A stretch of DNA of 64,000 nt from Eshraghiella sp045124255 (GTDB lineage: Bacteria > Bacillota > Clostridia > Lachnospirales > Lachnospiraceae): the NCBI GenBank assembly GCA_045124255.1, contig JBGVLM010000018.1:31338-95337 (forward strand). The letters run 5' to 3'. The notes beneath the pieces are model-generated. The model did no database searches and was not told where the DNA came from. It saw only the letters and a program-made list of their open reading frames with translations. Positions within the stretch are counted from its first letter, which is position 1. Every line of letters starts with the position of its first letter. Position numbers and translations under genes: made by a program. Shown here piece by piece: positions 8,213-16,586 of this stretch.

Positions 8213-9421
8213 TTAAATCAATTCTTCCAATTTATTTCTGATTGCCTTTATAAAATCAAAGCTGTTAAGTACAACAGGGTTCTCTATTGTAGTAATAAGT
8301 GCAAGGTCCTTGGTCATCTTTCCTGACTCAATTGTTGCAATACATGCCTCTTCAAGCTTATCGGCAAAATTCATAAGCTCTGCATTATTATCAAGCTCGC
8401 CCCTCTTTCTTAAGGCACCTGACCATGCAAAAATAGTTGCAACGGAGTTAGTTGAAGTCTCCTGACCTTTAAGGTGGTTATAATAATGACGCTGAACTGT
8501 TCCGTGTGCAGCTTCATACTCATAATATCCGTCAGGTGATACAAGAACGGATGTCATCATTGCAAGTGAACCGAAGGCCGTTGCAACCATGTCACTCATA
8601 ACATCTCCGTCATAGTTCTTGCATGCCCAGATATATCCGCCCTCTGACTTCATAACTCTGGCTACTGCGTCGTCAATAAGTGTGTAGAAGTATGTAATTC
8701 CTGCCTCTGCAAACTTATCAGCATATTCCTTGTCATAAATATCCTGGAAAATATCCTTGAAATTATGGTCATATTTCTTGGAAATTGTATCCTTTGAAGC
8801 AAACCATAAATCCTGCTTCAAATCAAGTGCGTAATTAAAACAGCTTCTTGCAAAGCTTTCAATGGACTTGTCAATATTATGCTGTCCCTGAATAATTCCT
8901 GAACCCTTGAAATCATGGATTGTCTCTTTAATTACTGTTCCGTCCTCACCTGTGAATACCAGTTCAGCCTTGCCGGCACCCGGAACCTTAATCTCAACAT
9001 TCTTGTATACGTCACCATATGCATGTCTTGCGATTGTAATAGGCTTCTTCCAGTTCTTAACGAGAGGTTCAATTCCCTTTACAATGATTGGAGCACGGAA
9101 TACTGTTCCGTCAAGAATTGCCCTGATTGTTCCGTTAGGGCTCTTCCACATCTCCTTTAAGTCATACTCTGTCATTCTTGCCGCATTAGGTGTAATTGTT
9201 GCACATTTAACTGCAACCTTATATTTCTTGGTAGCTTCAGCTGAATCAACCGTAACCTGGTCATTTGTCTCATTTCTGTGAACCAGTCCCAAATCATAGT
9301 ATTCGGTATTCAACTCAACAAATGGTGTTAAAAGTTCATCCTTAATTGACTGCCAAAGCACTCTTGTCATCTCGTCTCCATCCATCTCTACCAATGGAGT
9401 TGTCATTTTAATCTTATCCAT
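8213..9421 (-). CDS. icd: NADP-dependent isocitrate dehydrogenase
   Basis: A 402-residue enzyme converting isocitrate to 2-oxoglutarate and CO2. It belongs to the eukaryote-like class: MTTPLVEMDGDEMTRVLW at the N-terminus, then SPNGTIRAILDGTVFR in the substrate site and YEAAHGTVQRHY near the cofactor site. A TTG codon at 9427 would add two residues. AAGGAG lies 5 bases before that TTG and 11 before the ATG, so the start is not settled; I use the ATG because family members begin MDKIKM or MEKIKM. With no other TCA-cycle genes nearby, a role in making 2-oxoglutarate for amino acid synthesis is likely. It heads the unit with the GDPD gene. Confidence 0.95.
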   Translation of the reverse strand: MDKIKMTTPLVEMDGDEMTRVLWQSIKDELLTPFVELNTEYYDLGLVHRNETNDQVTVDSAEATKKYKVAVKCATITPNAARMTEYDLKEMWKSPNGTIRAILDGTVFRAPIIVKGIEPLVKNWKKPITIARHAYGDVYKNVEIKVPGAGKAELVFTGEDGTVIKETIHDFKGSGIIQGQHNIDKSIESFARSCFNYALDLKQDLWFASKDTISKKYDHNFKDIFQDIYDKEYADKFAEAGITYFYTLIDDAVARVMKSEGGYIWACKNYDGDVMSDMVATAFGSLAMMTSVLVSPDGYYEYEAAHGTVQRHYYNHLKGQETSTNSVATIFAWSGALRKRGELDNNAELMNFADKLEEACIATIESGKMTKDLALITTIENPVVLNSFDFIKAIRNKLEELI

Positions 9422-9574
9422 TTTCAATTTATCTCCTTATAACAAACTTGTCTATATGACCTTTTATCATTATAACGATATTATTCTTGAAAATCAACAA
9501 ATAATCCGTAAACAAAACAACCTGTTATGCATATTTGTATAGTGTAAATAAAAAATTCCCGGAGGGAAAAAATA

Positions 9575-9835
9575 ATGAGTGATTTAGCAGCAACAGGATG
9601 TGGATGCGGATGTGATTCCATGTCAGGAAGAAGTGGCAACAACTGCAGTTGTAACGTACTTTTATGGATTTTGATTCTTTCATGCGTATGCGGTAACGGA
9701 GAAGGCGGTCTTTTCGGAGGTTCTTCACTCTTCGGACGCAGCGGCAGCGGCTGTGGATGTGACAATGACTGTGACAACGGCTGCGGCTGCAACTGGATTT
9801 GGATTATTATTCTTATTGCGCTTATTGGCTGCTAG
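9575..9835 (+). CDS. Cys/Gly-rich small protein, chorion-like HCB type
   Basis: An 86-residue protein with clusters such as TGCGCGCDSM and SGCGCDNDCDNGCGC, around 15 cysteines, and two hydrophobic stretches (LLWILILSCVC and WIWIIILIALIGC, the latter at the C-terminus). The reading frame follows GGAGGG about 8 bases before the ATG and is closed by a strong terminator, so it is a real transcription unit. The composition fits the small chorion class high-cysteine proteins annotated in Clostridia. Spore surface or membrane association through disulphide cross-linking is inferred. No sigma-A promoter is evident upstream, so a sporulation sigma factor is possible. Confidence 0.75.
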   Translation: MSDLAATGCGCGCDSMSGRSGNNCSCNVLLWILILSCVCGNGEGGLFGGSSLFGRSGSGCGCDNDCDNGCGCNWIWIIILIALIGC

Positions 9836-9859
9836 GAATAAGTAATCTGACGGAAACGG

Positions 9860-9891
9860 TGGGAAATGCAATGGCATTTCCCATTGTTTTT
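9860..9891 (+). terminator. Rho-independent terminator after the Cys-rich gene
   Basis: Perfect 10-bp stem (9860-9869 with 9874-9883), four-base loop, followed by TTGTTTTT. It separates the Cys-rich gene from the next small gene. Confidence 0.85.
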
Positions 9892-9929
9892 GTGCATATA
9901 AATTACTAATACCGGTCAGGAAAAATAAA

Positions 9930-10397
9930 ATGAATAATAAAGAAAACCTTCCTTTAACAGAATTTGATGTGGCAACACTAAGCTATGAACTCCAAATGAT
10001 GAAAGCCTTCATCCCTTTTATGGATATGCCCCAGCAGAAAAGCTTTGCGATGTTCATAAGAGTTTTTGAAATGATTAAAACCCTTGATTTCTATAATAAT
10101 ATGCCGGAACCGTGTCCGCTCCACAGAAGCAGGCATGATAAAAAAGAAATGTTTGACGAAATGAAATGCTACTGCCCGAAGAAGGACAGGGAAATCTTTG
10201 AAATGATGTCCAACATGGATAATATTACGGAATATTATAATATGTTTCAGGCAATGAGCTCTGCAAACGACACTGCTAAACAGCCGGATGACGGTAAACA
10301 GCATGAAAACAACAAACAGTCAAATATACTGAAGAACTTCCTGTCACCAAAGCAGCAGGAATTATATGAATCTTATCAGAAAATGTTGAATCTCTAG
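9930..10397 (+). CDS. Conserved hypothetical protein, first of a small-gene pair
   Basis: A 155-residue protein I do not recognise. It is mostly helical with an N-terminal segment rich in Met and Phe (LQMMKAFIPFMDMPQQKSF) and a middle region with CPLHRSRHDKKEMFDEMKC and YCPKKD, where spaced Cys and His could bind metal. A polar Gln/Asn-rich linker leads to a final helix (LSPKQQELYESYQKML). There is no signal peptide or membrane segment. AGGAAAAATAAA precedes the ATG. Only 8 bases separate it from the next gene, so the two form an operon. Its location beside the Cys-rich gene hints at a spore-related role, which is inference. Confidence 0.6.
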   Translation: MNNKENLPLTEFDVATLSYELQMMKAFIPFMDMPQQKSFAMFIRVFEMIKTLDFYNNMPEPCPLHRSRHDKKEMFDEMKCYCPKKDREIFEMMSNMDNITEYYNMFQAMSSANDTAKQPDDGKQHENNKQSNILKNFLSPKQQELYESYQKMLNL

Positions 10398-10405
10398 GAG
10401 GTATT

Positions 10406-10657
10406 ATGGGTACTGAATTTACAAACATTGATGACAAAAAAGCTAAGCTTCTTGAGGAATTTGCCAAAATGGCAGAAGGTAAGACAATGGATGAGCTGCT
10501 CCCTCTGATTCTCGCCTTTTCCAATAAAGCCAAATCAGAGAAAATAAGTTTTTCCAAGGATGAAATGTCTATTCTCTTTGAGCAGATGAAGAAAAACATG
10601 TCCCCTGAAGAACAGCAGAAAGCGGAAGTACTTATAAAAATGGCCTCAGTTCTCTAA
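10406..10657 (+). CDS. Small helical hypothetical protein, second of the pair
   Basis: An 83-residue acidic helical protein without signal or membrane segment, having a strong AGGAGG ribosome binding site 4-5 bases before the ATG. Residues 50-83 (FSKDEMSILFEQMKKNMSP and a short tail) resemble the C-terminal helix of its upstream neighbour, suggesting a shared interaction module. The function is unknown. Its stop codon overlaps the end of the convergent FAD oxidoreductase gene, and both stops lie in or beside the loop of a hairpin. Confidence 0.65.
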   Translation: MGTEFTNIDDKKAKLLEEFAKMAEGKTMDELLPLILAFSNKAKSEKISFSKDEMSILFEQMKKNMSPEEQQKAEVLIKMASVL

Positions 10658-10665
10658 GAACTGAG
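10645..10665. terminator. Hairpin covering two convergent stop codons
   Basis: A perfect 9-bp inverted repeat (10645-10653 with 10657-10665) encloses a three-base loop. The loop is exactly the TAG stop of the minus-strand oxidoreductase, and the plus-strand TAA spans loop and stem. No T-run follows on either side, so activity as an intrinsic terminator is uncertain. Confidence 0.45.
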
Positions 10666-12186
10666 ACCCTTAAACCAGCTGCTTTCCATTTTCTTAATAC
10701 GTTCAACGGCTGCTTTTCCCATTGTTGCGGCCGTAGGAATTCCACCCGGGTACATAAGCCAGTGGCTTGCAAGAAAAACATTTCCCAAATGCTTGATATC
10801 ACATCTTAAAAAAGCCTTCGACGTTGCAACCGTTGTAATATAGCGCATATATGCACCGCAGTAATTATTATTGCGTCTTTCGTATGTAACCGGAGTCCAG
10901 CTGTCAAGAAGCTTAAGTCTTCCCTCATATTGCGGAAATTTCTTCTCGATTCTGTAGCTTATTGCATTCGCAATATTTCTTTTTTCCAGATTGTAGCGCT
11001 CATTATTTTTATAGAGCTTCTGCCAGTAGGCAAAGTCTTCCTTGTATTGTATGATACTGCATTGAATTACCGTATGCCCCTTTGGTGCAATGTAATCTCC
11101 ATACACGCGGTAGTTCTTAACCGTCATTCTGTCAAAGCTGTGCCTTCCCACATCAAAAGCTTCGCAGTCAAACGAAACCGTATCATTAATCTCCGGCATT
11201 TCACTGTCAACCGCGAATGCGGCCTGATATGAACTGTAAATTCTATGCTCCTTCTTATCACGGAAAAGCTTTTTAACACGCTTTGGTGCATATTTTTTCT
11301 TAAGCAGATGACTGAATGTATAATTAATATCACAGGCACATATTATATAATCCGCATCCGTCTCCGTACCGTTTGCCAGCACAATTCCGTCTGCATTGCG
11401 TGAAACAATCTCGTCAAGCTTAAATTTTCTCCTGTTGATATGTATTCCGGTAACGGCTGAATTCGTATGTATCACTCCTCCAAGCTCCGTAAACCTTTTT
11501 ATCATATTATTAACCACCTGCATTGAGCCGCCCTCCGGCAGGTCTCCGTTATTTCCCGTAAAAATAGAGTATGCAAGTATAAGCCAATAGGATTCATATT
11601 CTTTTGCCATAAAATCAAGTATAAGCTTCTGCAGCAGCGGATGTTTAAATTTCTGCGACAGTGTTTCAAGGCTGAGTCTGCCGTACTGCACAAGTGCCCT
11701 CACAAGCTCAGAGGCAGTAACCGTCGAGTATATATCCTTAAAAATATTTATCATATCCTGCGGATTGTCCATAGGTGCCTGAATAACCTCTGCAAGTCTT
11801 ACAAATTTAATAAATTTACGGATTTCTTTCTCATCCTCAGGAGACAATGCAAGCATTTCCCTCTCCGTCCGTTCCAAATCCCTCCACAGTGTAATAACCT
11901 CACCGTTATATTCGGAACTGTAAAAAGAATCTCTTTTGATAATCCCCATATCACTGCCCAATGCACCAAGTTCCTCCCATATCTTATACTGAAAGGTATT
12001 TGCCTTGGTTCCCGTCATCCAGTGAATACAATTATCAATATAATAATCTCCCCGGCGCCAGCCGGAGCAGTTCCCGCCGAGAACAGAGTTTTTCTCATAT
12101 ATCTCAGCCTCAAAGCCTGCCATTTTTGCATATATTCCTGCACTCAGCCCTGCTATTCCGCCGCCGATAATAATTACCTTCTTCAT
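10654..12186 (-). CDS. CrtI/phytoene desaturase-like FAD-dependent oxidoreductase
   Basis: A 510-residue flavoprotein. The N-terminus has the FAD-binding Rossmann motif VIIIGGGIAGLSAGIYA followed by YEKNSVLGGNCSGW, as in the COG1233 group (phytoene desaturases, carotenoid isomerases and retinol saturase-like enzymes). The C-terminal signature HWLMYPGGIPTAATMGK closes the FAD site. No carotenoid genes are nearby, so the substrate may be another polyunsaturated or lipid compound. A GTG at 12195 would add three residues; the ATG at 12186 is preferred, preceded by GGTG. It lies downstream of leuS but beyond a clear terminator, so it is probably transcribed separately. Confidence 0.85.
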   Translation of the reverse strand: MKKVIIIGGGIAGLSAGIYAKMAGFEAEIYEKNSVLGGNCSGWRRGDYYIDNCIHWMTGTKANTFQYKIWEELGALGSDMGIIKRDSFYSSEYNGEVITLWRDLERTEREMLALSPEDEKEIRKFIKFVRLAEVIQAPMDNPQDMINIFKDIYSTVTASELVRALVQYGRLSLETLSQKFKHPLLQKLILDFMAKEYESYWLILAYSIFTGNNGDLPEGGSMQVVNNMIKRFTELGGVIHTNSAVTGIHINRRKFKLDEIVSRNADGIVLANGTETDADYIICACDINYTFSHLLKKKYAPKRVKKLFRDKKEHRIYSSYQAAFAVDSEMPEINDTVSFDCEAFDVGRHSFDRMTVKNYRVYGDYIAPKGHTVIQCSIIQYKEDFAYWQKLYKNNERYNLEKRNIANAISYRIEKKFPQYEGRLKLLDSWTPVTYERRNNNYCGAYMRYITTVATSKAFLRCDIKHLGNVFLASHWLMYPGGIPTAATMGKAAVERIKKMESSWFKGLSS

Positions 12187-12199
12187 AAAAAACACCAGC

Positions 12200-12242
12200 C
12201 ATATAAAATACCGGAGAATACAGTAAAGTATGTCTCCGGTAT
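12200..12242 (-). terminator. Rho-independent terminator of leuS
   Basis: Minus-strand 10-bp perfect stem (12233-12242 with 12208-12217), 15-base loop, followed by TTTTATAT. It lies 20 bases past the leuS stop. Confidence 0.8.
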
Positions 12243-12262
12243 TATATTTATTATATTATATT

Positions 12263-14677
12263 TTATTTAACCACAATGTTGACAATCTTGCCCGGAACAT
12301 AAATCTCTTTGATAATATTACCGGTTAATTTGTCCGCAACGGCTTCTTTTGCCTTTGAAAGGACAGAATCCTTAGCTTCATCAGGTGCAATCATAACTAC
12401 ACCCTTTGTCTTACCATTAATCTGAACGGCAATTTCAACCTCATCATCCTTCATTAACTCTTCGTTATATACAGGCCATGTATTGTCAAATACTGATGTA
12501 TCATGTCCAAGTACACTCCAAAGCTCCTCTGCAATATGAGGTGCAAAAGGTGCAATGAGAACTACTGCAGTCTCAAGGGTTTCCTTATCAATTCCGCCCT
12601 CTTTCTTAGCAATATTGAGTAATGTATTGTTATACTCCATAAAACCGCTGACTGTTGTGTTAAGGTTGAAGTTCTCAAGACGTGTTGTAATATCATAAAT
12701 CATCTTATTGCGAACCTTAACCATTTCCTTAGTAGCAGCCGTATTCTTAGGGGCATTTTCCTGTACAAGATTCCAGAATCTTGTAAGGAAACGGTATACG
12801 CCGTCAATTCCTCTGTCATCCCACTCTGCGTCAAGCTCAGGCGGTCCAACAAAAAGCTCATACATTCTGAGTGAATCACAGCCGTAATCCCTTACCAAAT
12901 CATCAGGTGATACAACATTACCCTTTGACTTACTCATCTTAATACCGTTCTTACCGGTAATCATACCCTGATTAAACAGCTTATGGAACGGCTCATCAAA
13001 ATCAATTACACCGATATCACATAAGAACTTGGTATAAAATCTTGAATACAAAAGATGTAATACCGCATGCTCAACACCACCGATGTACATATCTACAGGA
13101 AGATACTTATCAGCCTTCTCGCGGCTTACAAGTTCCTCTGAATTCTTGCTGTCAACATATCTTAAGAAATACCATGATGAACCTGCCCACTGTGGCATTG
13201 TATTGGTCTCACGTTTTGCAGGCTTACCGCAGCACGGGCATGTGGTGTTAACCCACTCATCAATTGCCGCAAGCGGTGATTCACCGGTTCCTGTAGGTTC
13301 ATATTTCTCTACCTCAGGCAGAAGAAGCGGAAGTTCCTCCTCCGGTACAGGCACACAGCCGCAGTCCGGGCAATGTACAATCGGAATAGGCTCGCCCCAG
13401 TATCTCTGGCGTGAGAATACCCAGTCACGAAGCTTATAATTAACCTTCTTATGACCAAAGCCCTTCTTCTCAATCATATCAGGGGCTTCTTTCTTAAGAA
13501 CTGATGATTCCATTCCGTTCCATTCGCCGGAATTAATCATTGTTCCGCTTGCCTCTGTATATGCTTCCTCCATATTCTCAATTTCCACACCATCCTTGGC
13601 AATAACCTGAATGATTGGAATATTAAACTTCTTTGCAAAGTCAAAGTCTCTGTCATCATGTGCAGGTACACACATAATTGCACCTGTTCCATAATCAGCA
13701 AGTACATAATCTGAAAGCCAGATTGGAACCTTTGCTCCGTTCATCGGATTGATTGCATAGGAGCCCGTGAACACACCGGTCTTCTCCTTATCCTGCATAC
13801 GGTCAATATTGGAACGTGTTGAAGCTCTGTAAATATAGTCCTCAACTGCCTGTCTTGTCTCATCATTGGCAAGCTCACGTGCCATTGCATGCTCAGGAGC
13901 AAGTACCATAAAGGTTGCACCATAGAGTGTATCAGGTCTTGTTGTGTATACGGTAATCTCTTTATCGATTCCGTCAACCTTAAAATTAACCTCTGCACCA
14001 TAAGAACGGCCAATCCAGTCGGTCTGCATTTTCTTAACCTTCTCAGGCCAGTCAAGCTTATCAAGGTCATCCAACAGTCTGTCAGCGTACTTTGTAATCT
14101 TTAACATCCACTGCTTAAGGTTCTTCTTCGTAACCTCTGCTCCGCAGCGTTCACAACAGCCGTTAACAACCTCTTCGTTGGAAAGACCTGTCTTACATGA
14201 AGGACACCAGTTAATAGGCATTTCCTTCTCGTAAGCAAGACCTGCCTTGAACATCTTGACAAAAATCCACTGTGTCCATTTATAGAAATCAGGGTCAGTA
14301 GTATTAACCTCTCTGTCCCAGTCATAGATTGCTGCAATCTGGTTAATCTGTTTCTTAATATTGGAAATATTGTTTGCGGTGGAAACAGCAGGATGTACAC
14401 CATTCTTAATCGCATAGTTCTCAGCCGGAAGACCGAATGCGTCCCATCCCATCGGATGAATCAGGTAATAGCCCTGAAGCATTTTGTATCTGCTCCAGAC
14501 ATCACTGATAACATATCCTCTCCAATGTCCGACATGAAGTCCGTTACCTGACGGATATGGGAACATATCCAGACAGTAGTATTTAGGTTTCCTGCCGTCA
14601 TCAACATTTACCGGGTTCTTCTCCCAGTTAATACGCCATTTATTCTCAATCTCTTTATGATTATATGGTGTTGCCAT
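12263..14677 (-). CDS. leuS: Leucyl-tRNA synthetase
   Basis: An 804-residue class I aminoacyl-tRNA synthetase that charges tRNA-Leu. The HIGH-type motif is HVGH in PYPSGNGLHVGHWRGY near residue 45. The KMSKS loop is in GIKMSKSKGNV. Zinc-like cysteine clusters appear at CPSC with CERC and at CPDC with CPCC. An editing domain with TTRPDTLYGAT and a DYGTGAIMCVPAHDDRD stretch lies between them. The length matches the bacterial family. A strong GGAGG precedes the ATG. It is transcribed alone from a consensus promoter; the leader of roughly 65 bases is too short for a T-box, unlike many Firmicute synthetase genes. Confidence 0.97.
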   Translation of the reverse strand: MATPYNHKEIENKWRINWEKNPVNVDDGRKPKYYCLDMFPYPSGNGLHVGHWRGYVISDVWSRYKMLQGYYLIHPMGWDAFGLPAENYAIKNGVHPAVSTANNISNIKKQINQIAAIYDWDREVNTTDPDFYKWTQWIFVKMFKAGLAYEKEMPINWCPSCKTGLSNEEVVNGCCERCGAEVTKKNLKQWMLKITKYADRLLDDLDKLDWPEKVKKMQTDWIGRSYGAEVNFKVDGIDKEITVYTTRPDTLYGATFMVLAPEHAMARELANDETRQAVEDYIYRASTRSNIDRMQDKEKTGVFTGSYAINPMNGAKVPIWLSDYVLADYGTGAIMCVPAHDDRDFDFAKKFNIPIIQVIAKDGVEIENMEEAYTEASGTMINSGEWNGMESSVLKKEAPDMIEKKGFGHKKVNYKLRDWVFSRQRYWGEPIPIVHCPDCGCVPVPEEELPLLLPEVEKYEPTGTGESPLAAIDEWVNTTCPCCGKPAKRETNTMPQWAGSSWYFLRYVDSKNSEELVSREKADKYLPVDMYIGGVEHAVLHLLYSRFYTKFLCDIGVIDFDEPFHKLFNQGMITGKNGIKMSKSKGNVVSPDDLVRDYGCDSLRMYELFVGPPELDAEWDDRGIDGVYRFLTRFWNLVQENAPKNTAATKEMVKVRNKMIYDITTRLENFNLNTTVSGFMEYNNTLLNIAKKEGGIDKETLETAVVLIAPFAPHIAEELWSVLGHDTSVFDNTWPVYNEELMKDDEVEIAVQINGKTKGVVMIAPDEAKDSVLSKAKEAVADKLTGNIIKEIYVPGKIVNIVVK

Positions 14678-14747
14678 AGCTTTTCCTCCATTTAAATATT
14701 GTAATCAATATCGCAGGGCGATTTAATTGTCTGCAATTCTTTTATCA

Positions 14748-14776
14748 ATTTTAATCATCCTTGTTAATAATGTCAA
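14748..14776 (-). promoter_or_regulatory. Consensus sigma-A promoter of leuS
   Basis: Minus strand: perfect -35 TTGACA (14771-14776), 17-base spacer, -10 TAAAAT (14748-14753). It lies about 70 bases before the leuS ATG, within the region after hemW. Confidence 0.8.
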
Positions 14777-14793
14777 CCAAAAATGACAGTATA

Positions 14794-15936
14794 TTACAAT
14801 AAAAAATCACTGAAAATAACATTGCTGACATTAATTCCCCTGTCAGTAAGCCTGATATACTCATCATTATATTCCAGCATGCCGTAATCCCTGTACTTGT
14901 TAAGCACATCTCCGTAGACGTTAAAAATATGTCTTCCGAAGCGGTTTTTAAATTCTACGGGACTTACCCCATTTGTCATTCTGAGTCCCAGATACATAAA
15001 TTCCGACATCATGTCATTAACTGACAGAACCGTCACATCTTCCTTTTCACTTAAGGGATTTGCAATGTATTCGGACAGCTTGCGCGTATTGGAAAAGCGT
15101 CTTCTTCCGATAAGTGAAGCCGCCCCCAGTCCAAAGCCTATATAATCCCTGCCCGTCCAGTAAAGCTTATTGTGCTCACATTCCATTCCCTCTCTTGCGT
15201 AATTGGATATCTCATACCGGTGATAGCCCGCATTTGACAAAAACTCGTTGGTAAGCATATAAATACGCCTCTCCTCATCCTCATCCGGCAGATTATTAAT
15301 TACACCGTCATTAACCATTTCCGACAGCAAAGTGCCGTCTTCTATTATAAGGCTGTAAGCGGATATGTGTGCCGTACGGAGTTTTACGGCCTCCCGAAGC
15401 GTTTTTTTCCATGAATCAACAGTCTGCCCGGGAAGTGCAGACATCAAATCCACGTTAATATTCGTAAAGCCCGCCCTCACTGCCTGCTCATATGACATAA
15501 GAAAATCCCTGTAGGTATGGATTCTTCCCAATGCTTTAAGCTCATCATCATTAACCGACTGTACTCCGAAGCTTAATCTGTTCACTCCGAATTCCCGATA
15601 CGAATTTAATTTAACCGAATCCACCGTTCCGGGATTGCACTCCACCGTAATCTCGCAGTCATCAGCAAACGCAAAATTATCCCTAATGCATTGGAATATT
15701 TCACAAATAAGCTCTGCTTTAAGAATTGAGGGCGTTCCTCCTCCGAAAAATACCGTTTTCACGCAAAAGCTGTTTCGGTATCCGCACGCAAAGTCTTTTA
15801 TTTCAAGGCACAAAGCCTTAACATAGGCTTCCTTTGTGCCATCGTCCACAGGCATGGACAGAAAGTCACAATATATGCACTTTGATACGCAAAAGGGGAT
15901 ATGTATATATATCCCCAGTTCTTTTTTTAAATCCAT
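14794..15936 (-). CDS. hemW: Radical SAM heme chaperone HemW
   Basis: A 380-residue radical SAM protein of the HemN/HemW family. The iron-sulfur cluster motif is at residues 16-23 (IPFCVSKCIYCDF, CxxxCxxC), followed by FFGGGTPSIL and NVDLMSALPGQT. HemW proteins insert or transfer heme and lack the oxygen-independent coproporphyrinogen oxidase activity of true HemN, which they are often misnamed as. The position downstream of lepA is the classical one in Firmicutes, here with a DUF5662 gene between, which it overlaps by 10 bases. GAGG lies 8 bases before the ATG. No hrcA follows, as it does in many relatives; leuS comes next. Confidence 0.92.
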   Translation of the reverse strand: MDLKKELGIYIHIPFCVSKCIYCDFLSMPVDDGTKEAYVKALCLEIKDFACGYRNSFCVKTVFFGGGTPSILKAELICEIFQCIRDNFAFADDCEITVECNPGTVDSVKLNSYREFGVNRLSFGVQSVNDDELKALGRIHTYRDFLMSYEQAVRAGFTNINVDLMSALPGQTVDSWKKTLREAVKLRTAHISAYSLIIEDGTLLSEMVNDGVINNLPDEDEERRIYMLTNEFLSNAGYHRYEISNYAREGMECEHNKLYWTGRDYIGFGLGAASLIGRRRFSNTRKLSEYIANPLSEKEDVTVLSVNDMMSEFMYLGLRMTNGVSPVEFKNRFGRHIFNVYGDVLNKYRDYGMLEYNDEYIRLTDRGINVSNVIFSDFLL

Positions 15937-16532
15937 TTGGCAATCCTCTGTATCAAACTGTCATCCTTACTGTTCCTAATCTTTCTTCGTAAGTAACTAA
16001 ATGTAACATCCTCGCCTCTTTTGGCAAGCATTCTGAGAACCTTTTCAAGCTCCGCCTCTGTATCGGGGTGCATAAGAAGCCTTCCCCTTCTTCCCAGAAA
16101 ATAATTAAGCGGTGCACTGTCCGTATACTGCTCGCCGTGGTAAATCTTACTTGCGGCAATACGGTCACATACCATTTCGACAAAATATCTTGCCGGCATT
16201 CTGACGCCCTCCATCTGTCTGGTCTTCGGATTGTAGTCAGTCCAGTATTCATAATGGTGGCGGTTTCTGCCCTTATGGTGCATCCATGCAGTTGAATATC
16301 CGATTGTCTCTCTTTCGGATTCATTAGGGCTTCTTGTTCCCTGATAATATTTAACGCCCGGAACAAATTCCGTCAGTGAATATTTTGACAAATCATGGAA
16401 CAGTCCCTGAACTCCTATACCGGCACGCGCACAGTTCTTAATGACCTCGTGTCTGTGCCTTGTTATGGTCATAAAATGTTTTTTTGCATTCTCGACAATT
16501 TCCATTTCCAATACCTTTATTTCAACTTCCAA
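15927..16532 (-). CDS. DUF5662 family protein
   Basis: A 201-residue protein of unknown function. The N-terminal half has MTITRHRHEVIKNCARAGI, LFHDLSKYSLTEF and AWMHHKGRNRHHYEYWTDY. The HD and HH pairs arranged on helices suggest an HD-domain-like metal site, which is the DUF5662 pattern. A TTG at 16532 is taken as start because AGGAG lies 9 bases before it; an ATG at 16505 is the alternative. It sits between lepA and hemW and overlaps hemW by 10 bases, so all three form one operon. Whether it is a phosphohydrolase is untested. Confidence 0.8.
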   Translation of the reverse strand: MEVEIKVLEMEIVENAKKHFMTITRHRHEVIKNCARAGIGVQGLFHDLSKYSLTEFVPGVKYYQGTRSPNESERETIGYSTAWMHHKGRNRHHYEYWTDYNPKTRQMEGVRMPARYFVEMVCDRIAASKIYHGEQYTDSAPLNYFLGRRGRLLMHPDTEAELEKVLRMLAKRGEDVTFSYLRRKIRNSKDDSLIQRIAKWI

Positions 16533-16586
16533 TATTTTTCACTCCTGCACATTCATCTTAAGTATTTCCCTGCAGATTATCTGCCA

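Noticed and set aside
9481..9792. Minus-strand frame with Pro/His repeats
   Set aside because: Complement of the Cys/Gly-rich gene; the plus-strand frame has the ribosome binding site and terminator.
11641..12270. 209-residue plus-strand frame
   Set aside because: Antisense to the FAD oxidoreductase gene, runs through the leuS terminator hairpin and lacks any recognisable motif.
14678..14793. T-box riboswitch for leuS
   Set aside because: The leader from the predicted start point is about 65 bases, too short, and I see no T-box consensus or antiterminator.
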